A stretch of 64,000 nt of DNA from Rhizaria sp. SCN 62-66. Lineage: Eukaryota > Rhizaria, unplaced. Location of the stretch: NCBI GenBank assembly GCA_001724265.1, contig MEDY01000112.1, forward strand, positions 1-64,000, written 5' to 3'. The translations under genes and the position numbers were made by a program. The number at the start of each line of letters is the position of its first letter. The stretch's first letter is position 1. Below the pieces are notes generated by a model that did not search any database, was not told the DNA's origin, and saw only the letters and a program-made list of their open reading frames with translations. Shown in pieces: positions 1-14,200 of the stretch.

Positions 1-132
1 ACCCTTGCGAGCGAGCTTGAAGATCTCGTCCTTGGCGGCGTTGGCGGTCACCTTGTTCCAGGTGGGCGCAGTGCGCTTGTAGGGGAGGGAGGAGCGGGAG
101 ATACCCTTGCCCGAGGAGTACATACGACCCAT
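1..132 (-). CDS. RPS13: 40S ribosomal protein uS15 (RPS13), N-terminal part
   Basis: Reading the minus strand from the ATG at 132-130 gives 44 codons that start MGRMYSSGKGISRSSLPYKR and continue with a PTWNK motif and FKLARKG. This is the characteristic N-terminus of eukaryotic/archaeal uS15 (eukaryotic S13), a small-subunit ribosomal protein of about 150 residues that binds 18S rRNA. The gene leaves the window at base 1, so about two thirds of it is missing. An acceptor-like CAG lies 11 nt before the ATG (AG at 144-145 on the minus strand), preceded by T-rich sequence with a TTATTAAC element. This suggests a 5'UTR intron or a trans-splice site. Identification rests on visible motifs and is firm. 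Confidence 0.93.
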   Translation of the reverse strand, partial: MGRMYSSGKGISRSSLPYKRTAPTWNKVTANAAKDEIFKLARKG

Positions 133-1019
133 GGTGAAGAAGACTGCGTCAAAATAGAGTTAATAAAGGAGAGAAGCGGGTGGCGGGTGAGAGGAGACAA
201 AACAGTGATGATGAGACGACAGGCAGCACGAGAACGGCAAAGTAGGGCTGTGAGCGGAGAACGTCGAGCAGGCTCGCGGAAAATAGCCTACAGTTCGTCC
301 CATGACCGTTCTACACAAATGCCAACCTTATGTAACTATTAAGCAACGCATTTAAAATCTACCATATATGGCGATTCATTAAACAAAGTCATCATGGCGT
401 CATATGTGACCTTTTTAAACAGGGCGGACGATGCCGCAGTCAGTTGCGGCGGACCCAGAACAATTTTTGGGAACCGCCCGACCCAGCCAGGCAGCCTAGC
501 TAGTCGTGTCGCGTTATGATTATGTCTTTGTTTTTGATTATTCTTTGATTATGATGATACAGAAACGTGCATAGTGCAACATAAACGATGATTGATACAG
601 AAGTGATTTATTCCCGCTCGACGTCAATTTCGGTCATTCTGAGCGTGCTGAGTGTGAGTTAATAATGGCTAAGTAGGAATCATTGCGGCGGATACTCTTA
701 CTTCAACTGACGACTCTGTAGAAGTCTGTGTGATATTCAGTCAAACAACACGTGCGGACCCTCGAACACGCGCAATTCAGCGCAAAAAGCGAGGCCGTCA
801 CGCTGGTTGTTGAGGTGACTCAAACACATTGGATCTGACGACTACGAGTTGCAGGAAATACAAAAAAATAAATTCTTAGTTACAAAAATAGAAAATGAAA
901 ATTCACTTAACAAAGTCATATGGGTTGTAAATCAACATGCAGCGTCACTGAATGATACGGCTGATAATGTTCTGATGCTGTTACATTTACTGCAGTTGGT
1001 GTTCGCGTTGTTCACGTTG
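133..1019. other. AT-rich intergenic region between uS15 and the giant receptor gene
   Basis: No credible gene is visible. Both flanking genes are on the minus strand, so this stretch holds the uS15 promoter/5' leader on its left and the 3' flank of the giant receptor gene on its right. Base composition drops sharply compared with the coding DNA. A short plus-strand reading frame at 849-1118 only overlaps the CAG-rich end of the receptor gene and is not supported. Confidence 0.6.
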
Positions 1020-4000
1020 TTATTGTTCTTGTTGTTGCTGTTGTTGTTGCTGCTGCTGTTGGCGCAGCTGGCGTTGCTGTCTCTGCAACTTCTGCAGCCG
1101 CGTCAGGTTGGACATTGAAAGCGGCACCTCAGCCCGGCTTTCCTCGTCCGCACCTGCACCACCAATCACAGCGCTCGCATCCACAGCGCCTGCGCTCGCG
1201 CCAGAGCTCGCGCTCATGTTTTCGTTCGAGCTGACACTGACGCTGACGCTGGGCCGTGCGTCGCCGACGGCGACGAGCCCGCCGCCGACAGCAACGCGCG
1301 TGACGCCGCCAGAGAGGCCCAAGCGGCGCGACACTGAGTCGCCGCTGCGGCTCCCGCTGCGGCCGCCAGCGCTGCGGCCGCCGGAAGAGTGGGCGAGCGC
1401 GCTGGAGCTGACGTTGTGCAGGCTCACGGTCCCGCCGGAGCCCGAGGAGACAGGAGAGCGCGCGCTGGACACCGTGGGGCTCACGCCCACGCTCGCACTC
1501 GCGCTAGCACTGGCTCCGGCGACATCGCCTGAGTCAGTCGCGGAGCCGAGATCCGGGCTTCCGTCCACGCCGGCAGAGCCAGAGGCCGTGGCCGTGGCCG
1601 TGACTTCGTCAGTGTGAGCGCCAGCGTAAGTCACACCTGCGGAGTCGAAGTTTGAGCCTGTGCGGCCACCAGCAGCGCCCGTGCCCGCATCGGCGTCCGC
1701 GCTCGAGCTAGAGCTTGCGCTGGAGCTGGAGCCGGGCCGGGCTGCGGCGCGGGAGCCCCCAATGGAGCCGATATCGCTGGGGAATGGAGAGTTTTCGTCG
1801 CTGGGGCGCGCGCCGGAGCCGGAGCTGGTGCTGCTAGCGCCGGAGCTGTTTGCCCCGCGAAGTCGCGGCAGCAGGTGGACCGAGAGACTCGGCGGCGAGC
1901 AGTCGCTGCCGTCGCCGGTCACCTTGATCGGAGCCAGAGGCGCCTTCGGCAACATGCCAGAAGGCTTCGGCGCAACAGCGGTGGCGCTGACACTGACAGC
2001 AACCTCGGCGTTGGCAGCGGCATTAACTCCGCCACTAGCGCTCGAGTCCTCGGCGACAGCGGGAGCGACGGGCTCAACGCCAGTCTCAGCGACTTCAGCT
2101 GTGTCAGCAACTGCCGCTGCGTCAGCGACGAGGATTGTGACTGGAGCAGCGGCTACGACTGCGGCGGAGGCGGCCATGGCGTCAACGACGGGGCTAGAGG
2201 CGGCGTCGGCGTCGGTGATGTGGAATTTCCAAACCGACCGCGTCGCCGCCGGTTCTTGCGCAGTCTGCGCCTGAGCAGACTGCGCCTCTGAGGCGGCGGT
2301 CGCTGCAACGGCAGCGACGGCTTCAGCATCAGTGCGCGGCTTCGTGGCGTCACCGTCGTGGGGAGACAAATGCACTACGTGGCCGTGACCAGGACCGACA
2401 ATGGCCTGGTGCTGTTGCTGTTGCGGTTGCTGCTGCTGAAGTTGCTGTTGCTGCTGCAGTTGTTGTTGCAGCTGTAGCTCAAGTTGCTGCAGTTGCTGCA
2501 GTTGCAGTTGCAACTGCTGCTGTTGTTGTGCATTGGAGGACGCGGTAGCTGCGGCAGCGGCGGCTTCAGGACCCTCGCGCGCTTCCTTCAGCGGCGGCAG
2601 CGGGGCCGCGCTAAGCCCAGTCCCGCTGTCGCTGCTGCTGCCGCGACTACTGATGCTGCGCTCTTGCGAGAACGATGGCCGCGGCGAGCCCAGGTTGGCG
2701 TTAGCGGTGGACAGCATGAGCAGCTGCTGCTGCTGGAGCTGCAGCTGCTGTTGCTGCAGCAGGAGCTGCTGGTGTTGCTGCTGCAGGTGAATCTGTTGCT
2801 GGTGCAGCACATGCTGTTGGGCGGCCATTGCAGCCGCACTCGGCTTCGGGGAAAGCTGCTTTGGTTGCGGTGCCTGTGGTTGAGGCGGGACGTTCAGCTG
2901 CGACGTGCCGTTGCCCGAGCGCCGCGGCGACGCGCCGCGAGACCCACCGGCGGCGGGGGCAAGACTGCCGTTGGCGTTCTCGTTGTTATTTGGGTCAGCA
3001 TCAGGCTTGCCGGTCTTCTGGCGCAACAGCAGATCGATGAGCTGCATGCGCAGCTGGTGCTGCTTCTGCGACGACGGACTATGTTGTTGCTGCTGCTGCT
3101 GCTGCAGAGCGCTGTTTGCGGGTAGAGTAGACTTGCCATTGACAATGCTGCGGCCGGCACCAGTAGCCGCATTGCGCGTGGCCGTGGCCGTGGACGTGGG
3201 CGCGCCCATCGAAAGCGACACATGATCCTGAGGTTTGTCCAGAGCGGGTGACACAACCTCATTCTGCTGCTGCTGCGGCTGCTGCTTCTGACCACGAGGG
3301 AAGAAGTGAGCCATGAGCGCGTTGTAGTTCGCATAGTATTGCTTCAGCTGCTCTTCAGTGGGCGCCTCACCGTTCGGGCCAGTGAGCGCCGCCGGCGGTG
3401 GGGGCGGCGGCGGTGACGGTGACGACGAGACGTCAGCAGCCGGTTGGTGTTGCTGCTGCTGCTGCTGCTGCTGCAGAGGCTCGCTGTACATCGAGCCATG
3501 AGGCGTTGGCGCGCCCACACGCACCATAACGTCGGGCTGCGGCTCGTGGGCCCGGCCGTTGCTGCCGGACACCACAACGCCACTGCCGTTTTCGTAACCG
3601 CTGTTGGCGCTGGTTTTGACCGAGTCGCGCCGGTCACCGTCGGGGTTGCTCCTGGCACTGAGGCGCAGGCCAGCACCCGCCTGCTGTTGCATCGCGCGCA
3701 TAGTGGGCGTCGCGGGAGCCTCCAGATCGTCGAGCTCCAGCCCAGAGTACGTGAGCAGCGGCACCGGCGCAAGCGCGGGCGCGGCGTGGGCCACGCGCGA
3801 TGTCGTCGCAGACAGCTGCAGCGGCGACCAGCCCCAGCCCGAGGCCGCGGGGTCGTGGGGATCGCGCGCCGTCGTCACAGTGCCGCCCCCCAGCAGCGAG
3901 AACTGCTTGCTCAACGTCAAGCCGGCGCGCGCGCGGGCGGCGCGGGGCGTGCTCGAGCGGCCAGAGACAGCCATCACCGTGGTGCTTGAGTGACCCAGCC

Positions 4001-7000
4001 CGGACTCGGCGTCGCCGCGAGACCGGCCGCCGCTCGTGTTGCTGCCGCTGCGACTGCGGCGCGCACCGGCCTTGTCGAGCGCGCGCACCTTCCACATGTG
4101 CTCTTCGGCGGCGACTGTGCCCGCTGCGACCGCCGGCTCGGTGCGCAAACGTCCACTGCGCATCGCACGCAGCTGCTCCATGACGTTTTCGCGCGCTAGC
4201 AAGATGACAGCGCGGCGGCGCTGGCGCATCTGACGCGCAATCTCGCGGCGGCGACGACCGTGGAGCCGCATGCGAATGCGTGCAGCACAACCTGCAACAA
4301 GCGCGGTGAAGGCAAGGAGCAGCGGAGTCATGACGAACCACTCGACAATGACGCCAAGCACGGCGCCCAACATCCACAGCCACACGCCCGTGTCGCCGTC
4401 GCGGTGCGCAAGCTGCACGGACAGAGTGAGTGCAGAGACCACCGCCACCACAAACAGCGCAGTCATCACGATGACCTGCACCATCAGCGTCGGCAGGAGC
4501 GTCCAGGTGAAGAAGTTGTCGCGCTGCAGCTCGGTGGCGAGCTGCGCGGTCGAGTTGGCGGACGAGGCAGCGACGGTGTCGCAGTTGCCCGCGCCCGTTT
4601 GGGAGTTGCCAATTTCCACGGCAGCAACACTGTCGCGGTGCTGACGGGGACGCAGGCGCCAGCAGCAGAAGCGCTTGCGACCACGCTTGCTGCGGCCATT
4701 GCTACTGCTGCTCGTACTGTTGCCAAGGTCACTGTTTGAGGTTGTAAGGTTGCTCGAAGACGGAGTCACGACTGCAGTCTGCGCCGGAGCCTCATCAATT
4801 GATGACTTCTTACTGACGCTGCTGCTGACGCTGTTGCTACTGGTTGCGTCAGGTGCAGGTTCCACGAAGCGCTCGTAGCAGCGCAGCACGTGCGCTGGGT
4901 CAACAGGCACAAGAATCACAAGTGCGCGCGCGATGAGGGCTTCATCACGACGGCGCTGAGCCAGCTGCTCCTGGAGGTCCCTGCTCGCGCCCTTGCGCCT
5001 ACTGATGCCGCAGAACGGCGCGCCGTTGTAGCACGCGGCCAGCGCGCGCTCGCCTGCGCTGGGGCCCGGGTCCGCTGAGCGCAGCAGTTCACCGTCGCGA
5101 CGGCGGTGGCGGCGCGCGCGTGCAGCCTCAGAGACTGCGTCTGCGCGCGCACCAGCAACTGTGGCGACTCTAATGAACGCCCCGGGCGCGGCGCCAGCAA
5201 CGGTCACCATTGTGGGCTCAACTTCAGCATCGGCAGCAGCGGAACCGGCCTCGGCGCTGGCTGCAGCAGCAGTCGCGGCTGCGGTGGCTGCAGCAGCCGT
5301 AGTCGCATCCGTTGCGGTCGGGAAGGATTTGCGCTGGCGCATAGATGCAGGCCGACGTAGCGCCAGCCCGTGTGCGCGCGCGCGGGTGTTCTGGTTTTCG
5401 CGCTCACATTCACTATCACTGCTGCTTCCTGAATTGAGGTCTTCGTCAAGACCCGTGAGGGAAGTGCGCCCACGGTACGCCTGGCCTGCGAGCACGGCGG
5501 CGCTGCGGCTCAGCGCGCTGTCACCGTAAAGCGTCGCCAGCGGCAGCACGCGCAGGCGGCGCTGCAGCAACTGCTCGCGCGCAAACCGAGCCAGAGCGTG
5601 CCGCTGCGGCGCCTCACCGTTGATCGGCGTCGACATGCCTGCAGCGGCGGCAGCGACTGCCACGGCGGCCGCTGCGGCCGCAGCGACAGAGGTCACAGGG
5701 CCGCGTGCGCGAGCTTGGTTGGCCGCGTACTGCGCACTGTCGTGCGAAGAGTGCGACGAGCCCTCTTCAACGTCGTTGCTAGGGCTTTCGCTTTCGCCTG
5801 CTTCCCACGGGTTGTTCTGAGGCAGATTGTCTCCCTGCATCCGAATACCCGCGCCTGTGCTCGCCGCAGCGCCCGCGCCGGCAGTGGCGGGGCCGCGCTG
5901 CGACGACATAGGGTCGCCCGGCGTCACAGCGACAAGAGCTGAGCTCTTGCCCTTGTCGCCTGCGGTGTTCGAGTCGAAGGCCGCAGTCTGATCCTGCGAC
6001 AGTGGTGAGGGCTGCGGACTGGCGTCCGGCGACGGCTCTGACGAGGGTTGGCCTGATCCAGTCCCCTCAGCAGCGGCGCCACGGCGGCGGGCAGCACCTC
6101 GGGCACTGATATCGCTTGCGCCTGCGCGTCTACCTGCTCCGTCAGTGCTTCCCTCGGTCGTCGCCACGCGGTCACGGTCAGTGCTATCTTTCGTGCGCGG
6201 CGTGCGCACCGGCGTGAGCTGCTTCGGCTCGGGGTCGGCGCTTCTACCGCGCGTGTCGTGGCGCCGGTGTGGTGGTAGCGAGCGCTGCAGACGCGACGCG
6301 GTTGTTGCGACCGCCCCAGTGGACGAGAGCGACACTGACGATGAGGAGGACGATGACGAGAGTTCCAAGGCATGATTACGCGCCGCACGAGCCCGGCGCG
6401 CGCGACGGGACGCAGCGGTCACGCTCTCCAACGCTGCAGCGGCAGCAGCTGCTGCAGCGGCGACGGCGGCGGCCGAGGTCGCCTTGCCGGCTTCCGAAAG
6501 CGCGCATAGCAGCCGCGCGAGCTCACCCGTCGCGTCGGGGATCTCACTCTGCGGTGGCCGCCAGCGCGCCGCGTACGACAGCACGTGCAGCAGCTCAAAC
6601 GCGCGCGTGTTGCGCGTCTGCAGCGCAGCTCGGAGGAGGCAAGGCTCAGGCGCTGTATTCGGAGTAGCAGAGGCGTCACCTGCAGTTGTGTTCACACCAG
6701 GCCCGTCGGAGCTTGCGTTGTCATTCGCGGCCGAAGTATTTGACGAATAAAGAGAGGAGAGTCCTGCCTTGCGGGACGCGATGAGAGAGTGGGCAGTGAA
6801 AGTGAACGATCCACGCTGTTGATGTAGCTTGTTCGCACCTGCGCCCGTGCTTGAGCCCGTGCCAGTGCTGTTGGTGGCGGCAGCGGCAGCAGCGGCCGCG
6901 GCGGCAGCAGCGGCGACGGCCGCGGTGATGCGCGCTGCGGGGCCCGCGTAGAGCGTCACCCAGCCGGGCTTGCGCAGCGGCGACGCGGCAGCGGCAGCGG

Positions 7001-8263
7001 CGGCGGCGCGCGCGCGGGCGGAACACGACGCACAGGCGCATTGCAGACGCATGCCAAGGTTTGCCTCGAGCGCAGCCTCAGCGGCGCTCAGCACGGCCGT
7101 TGACGGCTGTGTTGCTGCGGTCGGGGCAGCCGAGGTCGGGTGGCCAGGACGGAGACTGGCTCTCGGACCGGGGCCAAAGGGCAGCATGATGCCCGGCGTC
7201 ACGCGTGCGCCCGACTTCCTCGATCCAGCCGGGGCGTGAGAACTGGCCGCGGGCTGCTGGGGGCGGGTGTACAGAACCTGCGGGAGCTCCATCTGAGGGA
7301 AGAAGTTATTTGCATACTTGCCGGATCCCGCTGGAGGAATGACGCCGCCGCAGTAGTTCGCAAAAGCAACCTGCTCCGCATAGTAACGGACAAAGGCGTC
7401 GGCGCGCTTGACGCCGGAAGTGCGCATGACCGAGAGCATAACCTGTGAAAGCACTGCAAGGAGAATCGCGGTGATGATGGCCGTAATGATCACACGTACA
7501 GCGTTGTTGCCCATTGTGGTGACGTAGCTATCAAATATCAGGTGCAACACGGCAGCCGAAAAAGCAAGCGCTGCGAGCGCGGTGATTGACATGATGATAA
7601 AGCGACGCGTGAATGTGATGCGCGACACGGATGCACGCTGCCACAACGAGTACGCCACGTGGCGGCGACGAGCGAGACGGGTGAAAAACACACCCACAAC
7701 GGGACACAACGGCTTCGGCCGTGAGCCCCACACAAAAGCGCTCCCACCACCGCGCGCGCGTACGCCTCCTGCATTGCCCTCTCCAGCAGCAGTCGCAGAA
7801 GCAGCCACGTCGTTGCAGTCGTAGTCCTCGTCATCCGAGCCGCGGCTGTCTCCCTCGGAGTCTGAGTCAGAGTCCCAGTCACTGCCAGAACAACGCTTCT
7901 CCAGCGCGTCCAGCTCCGACTGCAGCTCGATCCCCAGTGACTTGGCCGCTGTGGCGAGCGCCGTGATGTCGAGGGCCTCGTAGTCGCTGCTGCTCTCGTT
8001 CCGACCCTGGCTCCGGTCGTTGCCTGTCGCGCTGCTGCCGCTTGTTGCGTTACCAGCGGCTGCGCGCCACGAGCCTGACTCGGCGCGCGCACTGGAGCCG
8101 GACGTCGCGGCCGCAGTGGCGTGCGAACGGCCGCTTGGGTGTGAGCGGCCTTGATCATCAGACCGAGGCTCGCGCCAAGCACTGTTGGCCTGCTGCCGCT
8201 GGTGCTGGTGCTGGTGCTGGTGCTGCATCAGCAGCAACTGATGCTGGTGCTGCGGCGACAATT

Positions 8264-8297
<34 letters not shown>

Positions 8298-11200
8298 ATG
8301 TTGTTGCTGCTGCTGGGAGCTCGTGCTATGCTGCGGACTGCTGCGAGAGGCAGTACCTTGAGAAGTGCCATTGGGTGCAAGCGGAGGCCGGATCAGGTGC
8401 TGATGAGGCTGCTGCGGGTGCTGCATGTTGTCGTATGACGGGCGCTGCGGCCGCGGGGCGCTGCCGCGATTGGAGCTCGACTGCGACTGCATGACCGTGT
8501 AATGCTGCTGCATTTGGAGCTGTTGCTGATGGTCGCTACTGGTGACGGCACCGCGCGAGGCATCGTACTGTTGCTGATGCTTCGGCAAAAATTGCTGTTG
8601 GGGCATATACGGTTGTTGCATGTGCAAATGCTGCTGCAGTTGCTGTTGCTGCTGCTGTTGTTGATGCATCAACCGATGCTGCAGCGTCTGGGCAAAGAGT
8701 GCCTGCATCTGCTGTGCATGCGCCTGCGCAGTCGCGTCCTGCTGTTGCTGCGTTGCTGCAGCCGCAGCGACATCGGTCGCGCGCTGGTGGGGCGGTGTGG
8801 GCGTGCGCGACTCGGGGCGATTGCCGCTGCCGCTGCGACTGGGCCGCGCGTGCTTGCTTTTGAACATGCTCATAGCAGAGTGGTAAAGCGCGTCCGTCTG
8901 AAAAACGTCCGTGGGCCGCGCGCCGCGCGAGCGACCGTTGGTGCTGCCGCCCGTGGGGGGCCGCGCGGTGGTCGAGGTGTGGCCCGCTACAGCCGTAGTC
9001 GCAGACTTACCAAGCGCGGTTTTATCAACAACGGGTGCAGGTGCGGCTCTGGAAACTGGTTCTGTGGCAACAATAGCGCGCGCCAAAATCGGCAGCACGG
9101 GGGAAGGCGGGTCGAGCACCGGCTGCGTCGGCGTCAGCGGCTCAGGCGGGGGCGGGAGCGGGCCTTCATCACCAGAGTCATCACTCTCGGCCCCGTGGCC
9201 TCCACCGTTGTTGCGGCCGTAGTAGTAGTGAGTGCTACCACCTTCCGCAGACGCGATGCCTTGGTGCTTCAGCAGCAGCGCAAGCTGGCGTTCTTGCTCG
9301 CCCATGACAGAGGGCGACAGACCGGAGTCCTCAAACTCGCTGTCGCGAGGGCGATTGCCGCTGTCTTCACCTCCGTAGGTCTGCTCGTCAGGCGCCTGTC
9401 CGTGCCTTTGCCTCATGTCGTAGTAATTGCCGTTGACGGCCTGTCCGCCAGATCCGCCGTTGCCGCTGTTCGGCGCTGTGCCAGGCGCGTTCGCTCCCCC
9501 ACGCATATTGTCTCCAGCACCAGCGCCAGTGCCTGTCGCAAGGCCAATTGTGAAGGACCTACGGCAATTAGGAGGATAAAAAGGCTCTGAGGAATCGCTG
9601 ATCATCATGTGCTTGAATCCACTAGCGTCGGATTTGGCGCCGCGCATTTTGGTGGCGGCAGCTGCAGCCGCAGCGGCGTCTTTTGCAACAGCTTGCGCTG
9701 TCAGTGTGGTCGGATCAGTCTCCAGCGCCCAAGGGTGGTGCGCCAGGTGCCGCTTGTTCCATCGCAGCGCCGCGAGGAGGATGCTGTTGCGCAGCGCGGC
9801 AGCGTCGCAGGCGCCGGCAAGTACAACGGAGAGAACGCACGCGAGCAGCACCACGAAGAGCACGACGCTGGGCGCGACGTTGTCCTTAAGCATCTCGGCC
9901 GTCACACCGAGGAACGTAAAGGCGGACTGCACGGGCGGCGTCACCACGGTGGCGACGGGATGCACAACAACGGCGTGGAGTCCCAAGCGCGTGCACGCAC
10001 AGACCGTGCGAGTGGACGAAATCCGGCGTGCGACTTCGCACGACGCTGAGTCCCAGTCATACACCGAGCCCGAGATAGCGTCCTCCGTGCCCGTGAGTAC
10101 CGCAGTCACCGAAGGCGTCTCGATCCAGTCGTTCGGCCGGCTCACACAGTACAGCTGTTCGGTGTCGCTCGCAGCACGATGCTGCACCGACACGTACATA
10201 GGCGTGTAGAGCGCTGTCCACGAATCGGAATCGACAAAGCTTTCGAGGGAGCCGGTCGGGCGCGCACCACGCTGCGTCATGCCGCGCTGCGCAGCCAACG
10301 ACGAGATGGTACCGCTGCCAGCAACGTACGAAGAAGACGACTCGCTTTCACCCTCAGTCTCTGACTCGAGCTCGGGAAGCACGGCAGCGGTGAGCTGCGA
10401 GGCTTTGAGCACCTGTTCAGCGACATTGCGCTCGGCGCTGCCGGCATAGACGAATACACTGGAGAGCCCCGAACGCACCCACAGCGGCCAGCGCGTCACG
10501 TCGTCCGTGCGGAAGAGGAGCCGGCCCAAAAGCGAGGGCGAAAAACCCATGGCGGTGAGTTCTTCGTCTGTCACCTCGACGTCTTCCGCCGACGAAGAGG
10601 AGGCGGTCACGGGAGTAGTACCACGCGACGCAGCGTCTTGCGACGCGGCCTTTCGCAGCGCCGCGCGCGCAGCAACAGCTTCCGCGTGATCAGCAGCAAT
10701 GTCGGCAAGCCCAAAGGCATCCCGAGGGAGTGTGAGCTCAGGGAAACCAGGCAGCAGGCTCGACAATGTCGTCTTCGATTGAGACTGCGACAACGCTTGC
10801 GTGTCTTCCTGTGAAGTAGATGTGTCAGGTAACACAGTTTCCGACGTCGTGGGGGTGCTTGTGGATGTAGTCGTATTTTTGGTCACGTTGGACATCAGGG
10901 TGCTAATGGCGGAGAATGCACCACCTGAGAAAAGTGTAAAAAATGCGATATCTGCGCTCTCATACCCGTTCACAGCTTGCGTAGACAGCAACGACTCTGG
11001 GATTGTGACCGAATTGGCTGCGTCATCGTTCATAGGATGCACATCCGAGACTTCGTTATTATTCACCATGCGCACGCCATTCCAGATTGATCTAAGTTGG
11101 CTAGCGCTTTGCTGCTTCAAATCCACGCGTGTCGCGACACCGGCAGCCTTCTTGAGGCCTTTCGGTAAAGACGCTGACGATGTTGCGACATCACTCGCGT

Positions 11201-14200
11201 CAGACGTCGATGTAGACGTAAAAAGATTGTTGGCATTGTAACTGAGTCTCAACTTTGCAATATTATTAGGATCTGGCACCACAGTGGTGTCGACCTGCAT
11301 CTGCGTCGATGAACGCATAAAAACAAACGATAGCCCACTGTTGCCGGTGACGACAGGTTCTTCGTTAGAAACCTTGCCACGCAGCACAAGTGCAGTGAAA
11401 GAAGGCATAAGCGTGGTAACATGGTTCATAAGTGTGTCTATCGTTGGGCCGAACGCAGTAAAGCCAGACATACGTTGTGCGATATAGACGCCAGACATCA
11501 TCGTGGCGAGACATGCGTCCAGCAGCACAGTGTTCTGGTGTCGATCAGTCATCGCAACAGCAAGCACGTGCTGTGCTTGGTAAGAAAGCACGCGCTGCCA
11601 CATGTTCCACAATGCAGTGAATGCTGCCCACGCTCCGTCACTAGCAACAGATGCGGAAATTGAGCCGTGCTGGCTCGAGAGCAGCGCTGTTGTGTTGAGA
11701 GATTTCAGCATCGACACAGATGTGTTGCGCGAGCTGTCCAACGCGCCAACTTGCTTCAATACAAGCGCAAGCTCACTCCGCAAGAGCGCTGATTGGCGCA
11801 CCATCGGCGTTGTCGTTGTTGTTGTTGTTGTTGTTGTTGAGTTCGTTGTCGTAGTAGTGCTTTTGGTTGCGGCGGTTGCGAAGCTAGGCACAGGCTGTGA
11901 TCCCATCTGAGCGGCTGTCGCCGTGGACGCAGTGCCAGTGCCGGAAGAAGACGTTGTTGCGGCGACGGTACTTGCGGCAAGTACGTTGAGTTCGACGACT
12001 GAGTTGTAGAGCACGTTCATCAGGTATGAGACCAGGACGACGCCCGTCCGCGTCGGCGCTTCGGGGAGCGCAGTGCTACCACTATCAGTGTCATTCGCAG
12101 CAGGAGCAAACCGCGCCCGTGACGGTGAGCGTCGCGGCTTGTGCGAAGCATGACGCGGTGAAGAAAGTGGCACGGGCCGCACTCCAGAGCGCTGAGGCAT
12201 GTTTGCCGCTCCACCCTTCAACTTCTCCTCAGCCATGGAGGTTTCCGAGGCAGCCGAGGTGGCAGTGCGCTTTGCGACACGGGGTTTCTGCGCAACGAAG
12301 GCATCTGACGAGGTCTCGAAGGTGGTACCCGACTCAAAGATGGGCAGCGCCTCAAGGTTCTCCATGTTTGCCAGCGTGACGTCTATCGAGCCGTCGAGGA
12401 TCTCGTTCAGAATCGCGAAGGCAGTACCGGCGCACACCTGCGGGGCGAGCTCCTGCGCCGAAGAGAGTAACAGTGCAATCGACTGTACGATGTCAGAAGC
12501 GCGTCTACTGGCGAGAGAGCTGCGCACTTCAACAAGCGCATTATTGTAGCGCTTTTGTTGCTCCAATAACAGGGCTTTCGCAGCAGCGGTGGCGGCGGCC
12601 GCAGCGGCGGCGGCATCGACGTTGACCGAACTCGTGTCGTTGGAGGACGTGGTGGTCTCTGAGACAGCGGGAACCGTGGTGGAGGTCCACGCTCTGACAC
12701 CCGCAGCGTCGATAACTTCGACAATGACGTTCATGGCACGCGGGAAAAGGGTGAATAGTCTTATGGGGTCGACACGAGTCGTGTGCATAAGCAACTTCGG
12801 CAACTTATTGAACGCACTCGACACAGTATTCCAGTCTCCAGTCAAACTGGTAATATTGGTGGTGGGAGTGTCGTCCGTAGTGACGAGATTCGACGCCATG
12901 TGCCAGCGGTAGATCAGGGGCAGCACCGACTCCGCGGAGGAAAAACCATAGCAGCGCATCGCATTCTGGTGCACACTGACCGGCGTGTTAGGATCCACAA
13001 CGCACTTACCCGCCGACGCCATGGGCGCAGTGAGCACGGTCACCACGGACATGCTGAGCGCACCCGGTAAGAAGTCTCCGGGAAGGCGCGCGCCGTCCGC
13101 GCACAGCAGCGCGTCGACCGGTGGCTGCGAGCGCGGGTACATGGCCTCCGTTTCAAAGATGTGTACGCGGAACGTGTACAGTGTCTCAGGGCTAAGTGCA
13201 GTTGAGTTGATGACGAGCGTGGTGAGAGTGCGCTTGCCGATGGTCACATACGGGGCTGTGAGGTTGAGCTGGCCGGACTCGCACGTCCAGAGCACTGCGT
13301 AGTTACCGTCACGGGCGGCGACCTGCGCGCTGAGTCGCAAGTGGTCCGTCGACGGGAAGACGCCGGGGGCATACTGCGGGTGCGGCACGGCGGCGGCATT
13401 GACGTAGTACTTGTTGGCGCGATGAATCGTGCCAGAAAGCACGGCGGACGACACACGTGAGTAGTCGGCAGCATAAAAGACGCTAACGACAAAGTACAAC
13501 GAAACCACAGCGTCAGGGCGTTGCCCCACAGTTGACGCACATTCAGCGTCAGTCTCGACAAGCTTGGCCATAATCGCCGGCGAGAAGGTAATACTCGACG
13601 ACGTTGCACTCATCGCCCTGTAGCCGTCAGAATTGGCCTCAAAACAGGGAGTTGACTTCCCCTCGAGCTCGAGAAGCGGCACTGACAGCTGCATCTGCGA
13701 GATCGATGAGTTACCCGCCAGGTCCGCGTGCGTGAGATTCGACCGCAGCGTGGCATTCATAGGCACGGCGGTCTTGACCATCGTCGGCGAGTGATAGCGG
13801 CGGTAGCACGACCAGCTGTAAAGAAATTTGGTCGGATCCGTCGTTTTCAAGTCAGGGTCCACTGAGCCGTTAGCGTACAGAGTCAGCTTCTGGTTCGGTG
13901 ACAACACAACACCGTAAATCACATTACTGCGAGCGTCGACGCTGGGTGTCGAAGTACCAATCTTCAGAGCATCACGACTATTCGTGGAAGCCGTTGCAAA
14001 ACCAGACGAAGTAACCGGCTCGTATCCTGTCGTACTGAGGCTCGTATTAAGGCTCGAGAGTTCGAGAGTAGCTTCAGAAGCAAGACTTGGCTCGTAGACG
14101 TACGAGAAGAAAGATTCAAACGGACGCACCGACGGCGCTAGCTGAAAACTGGTAGCGGAAACCACAGCGGCGTTTGGCGAGAATTGCAACTGAGAAAAGG

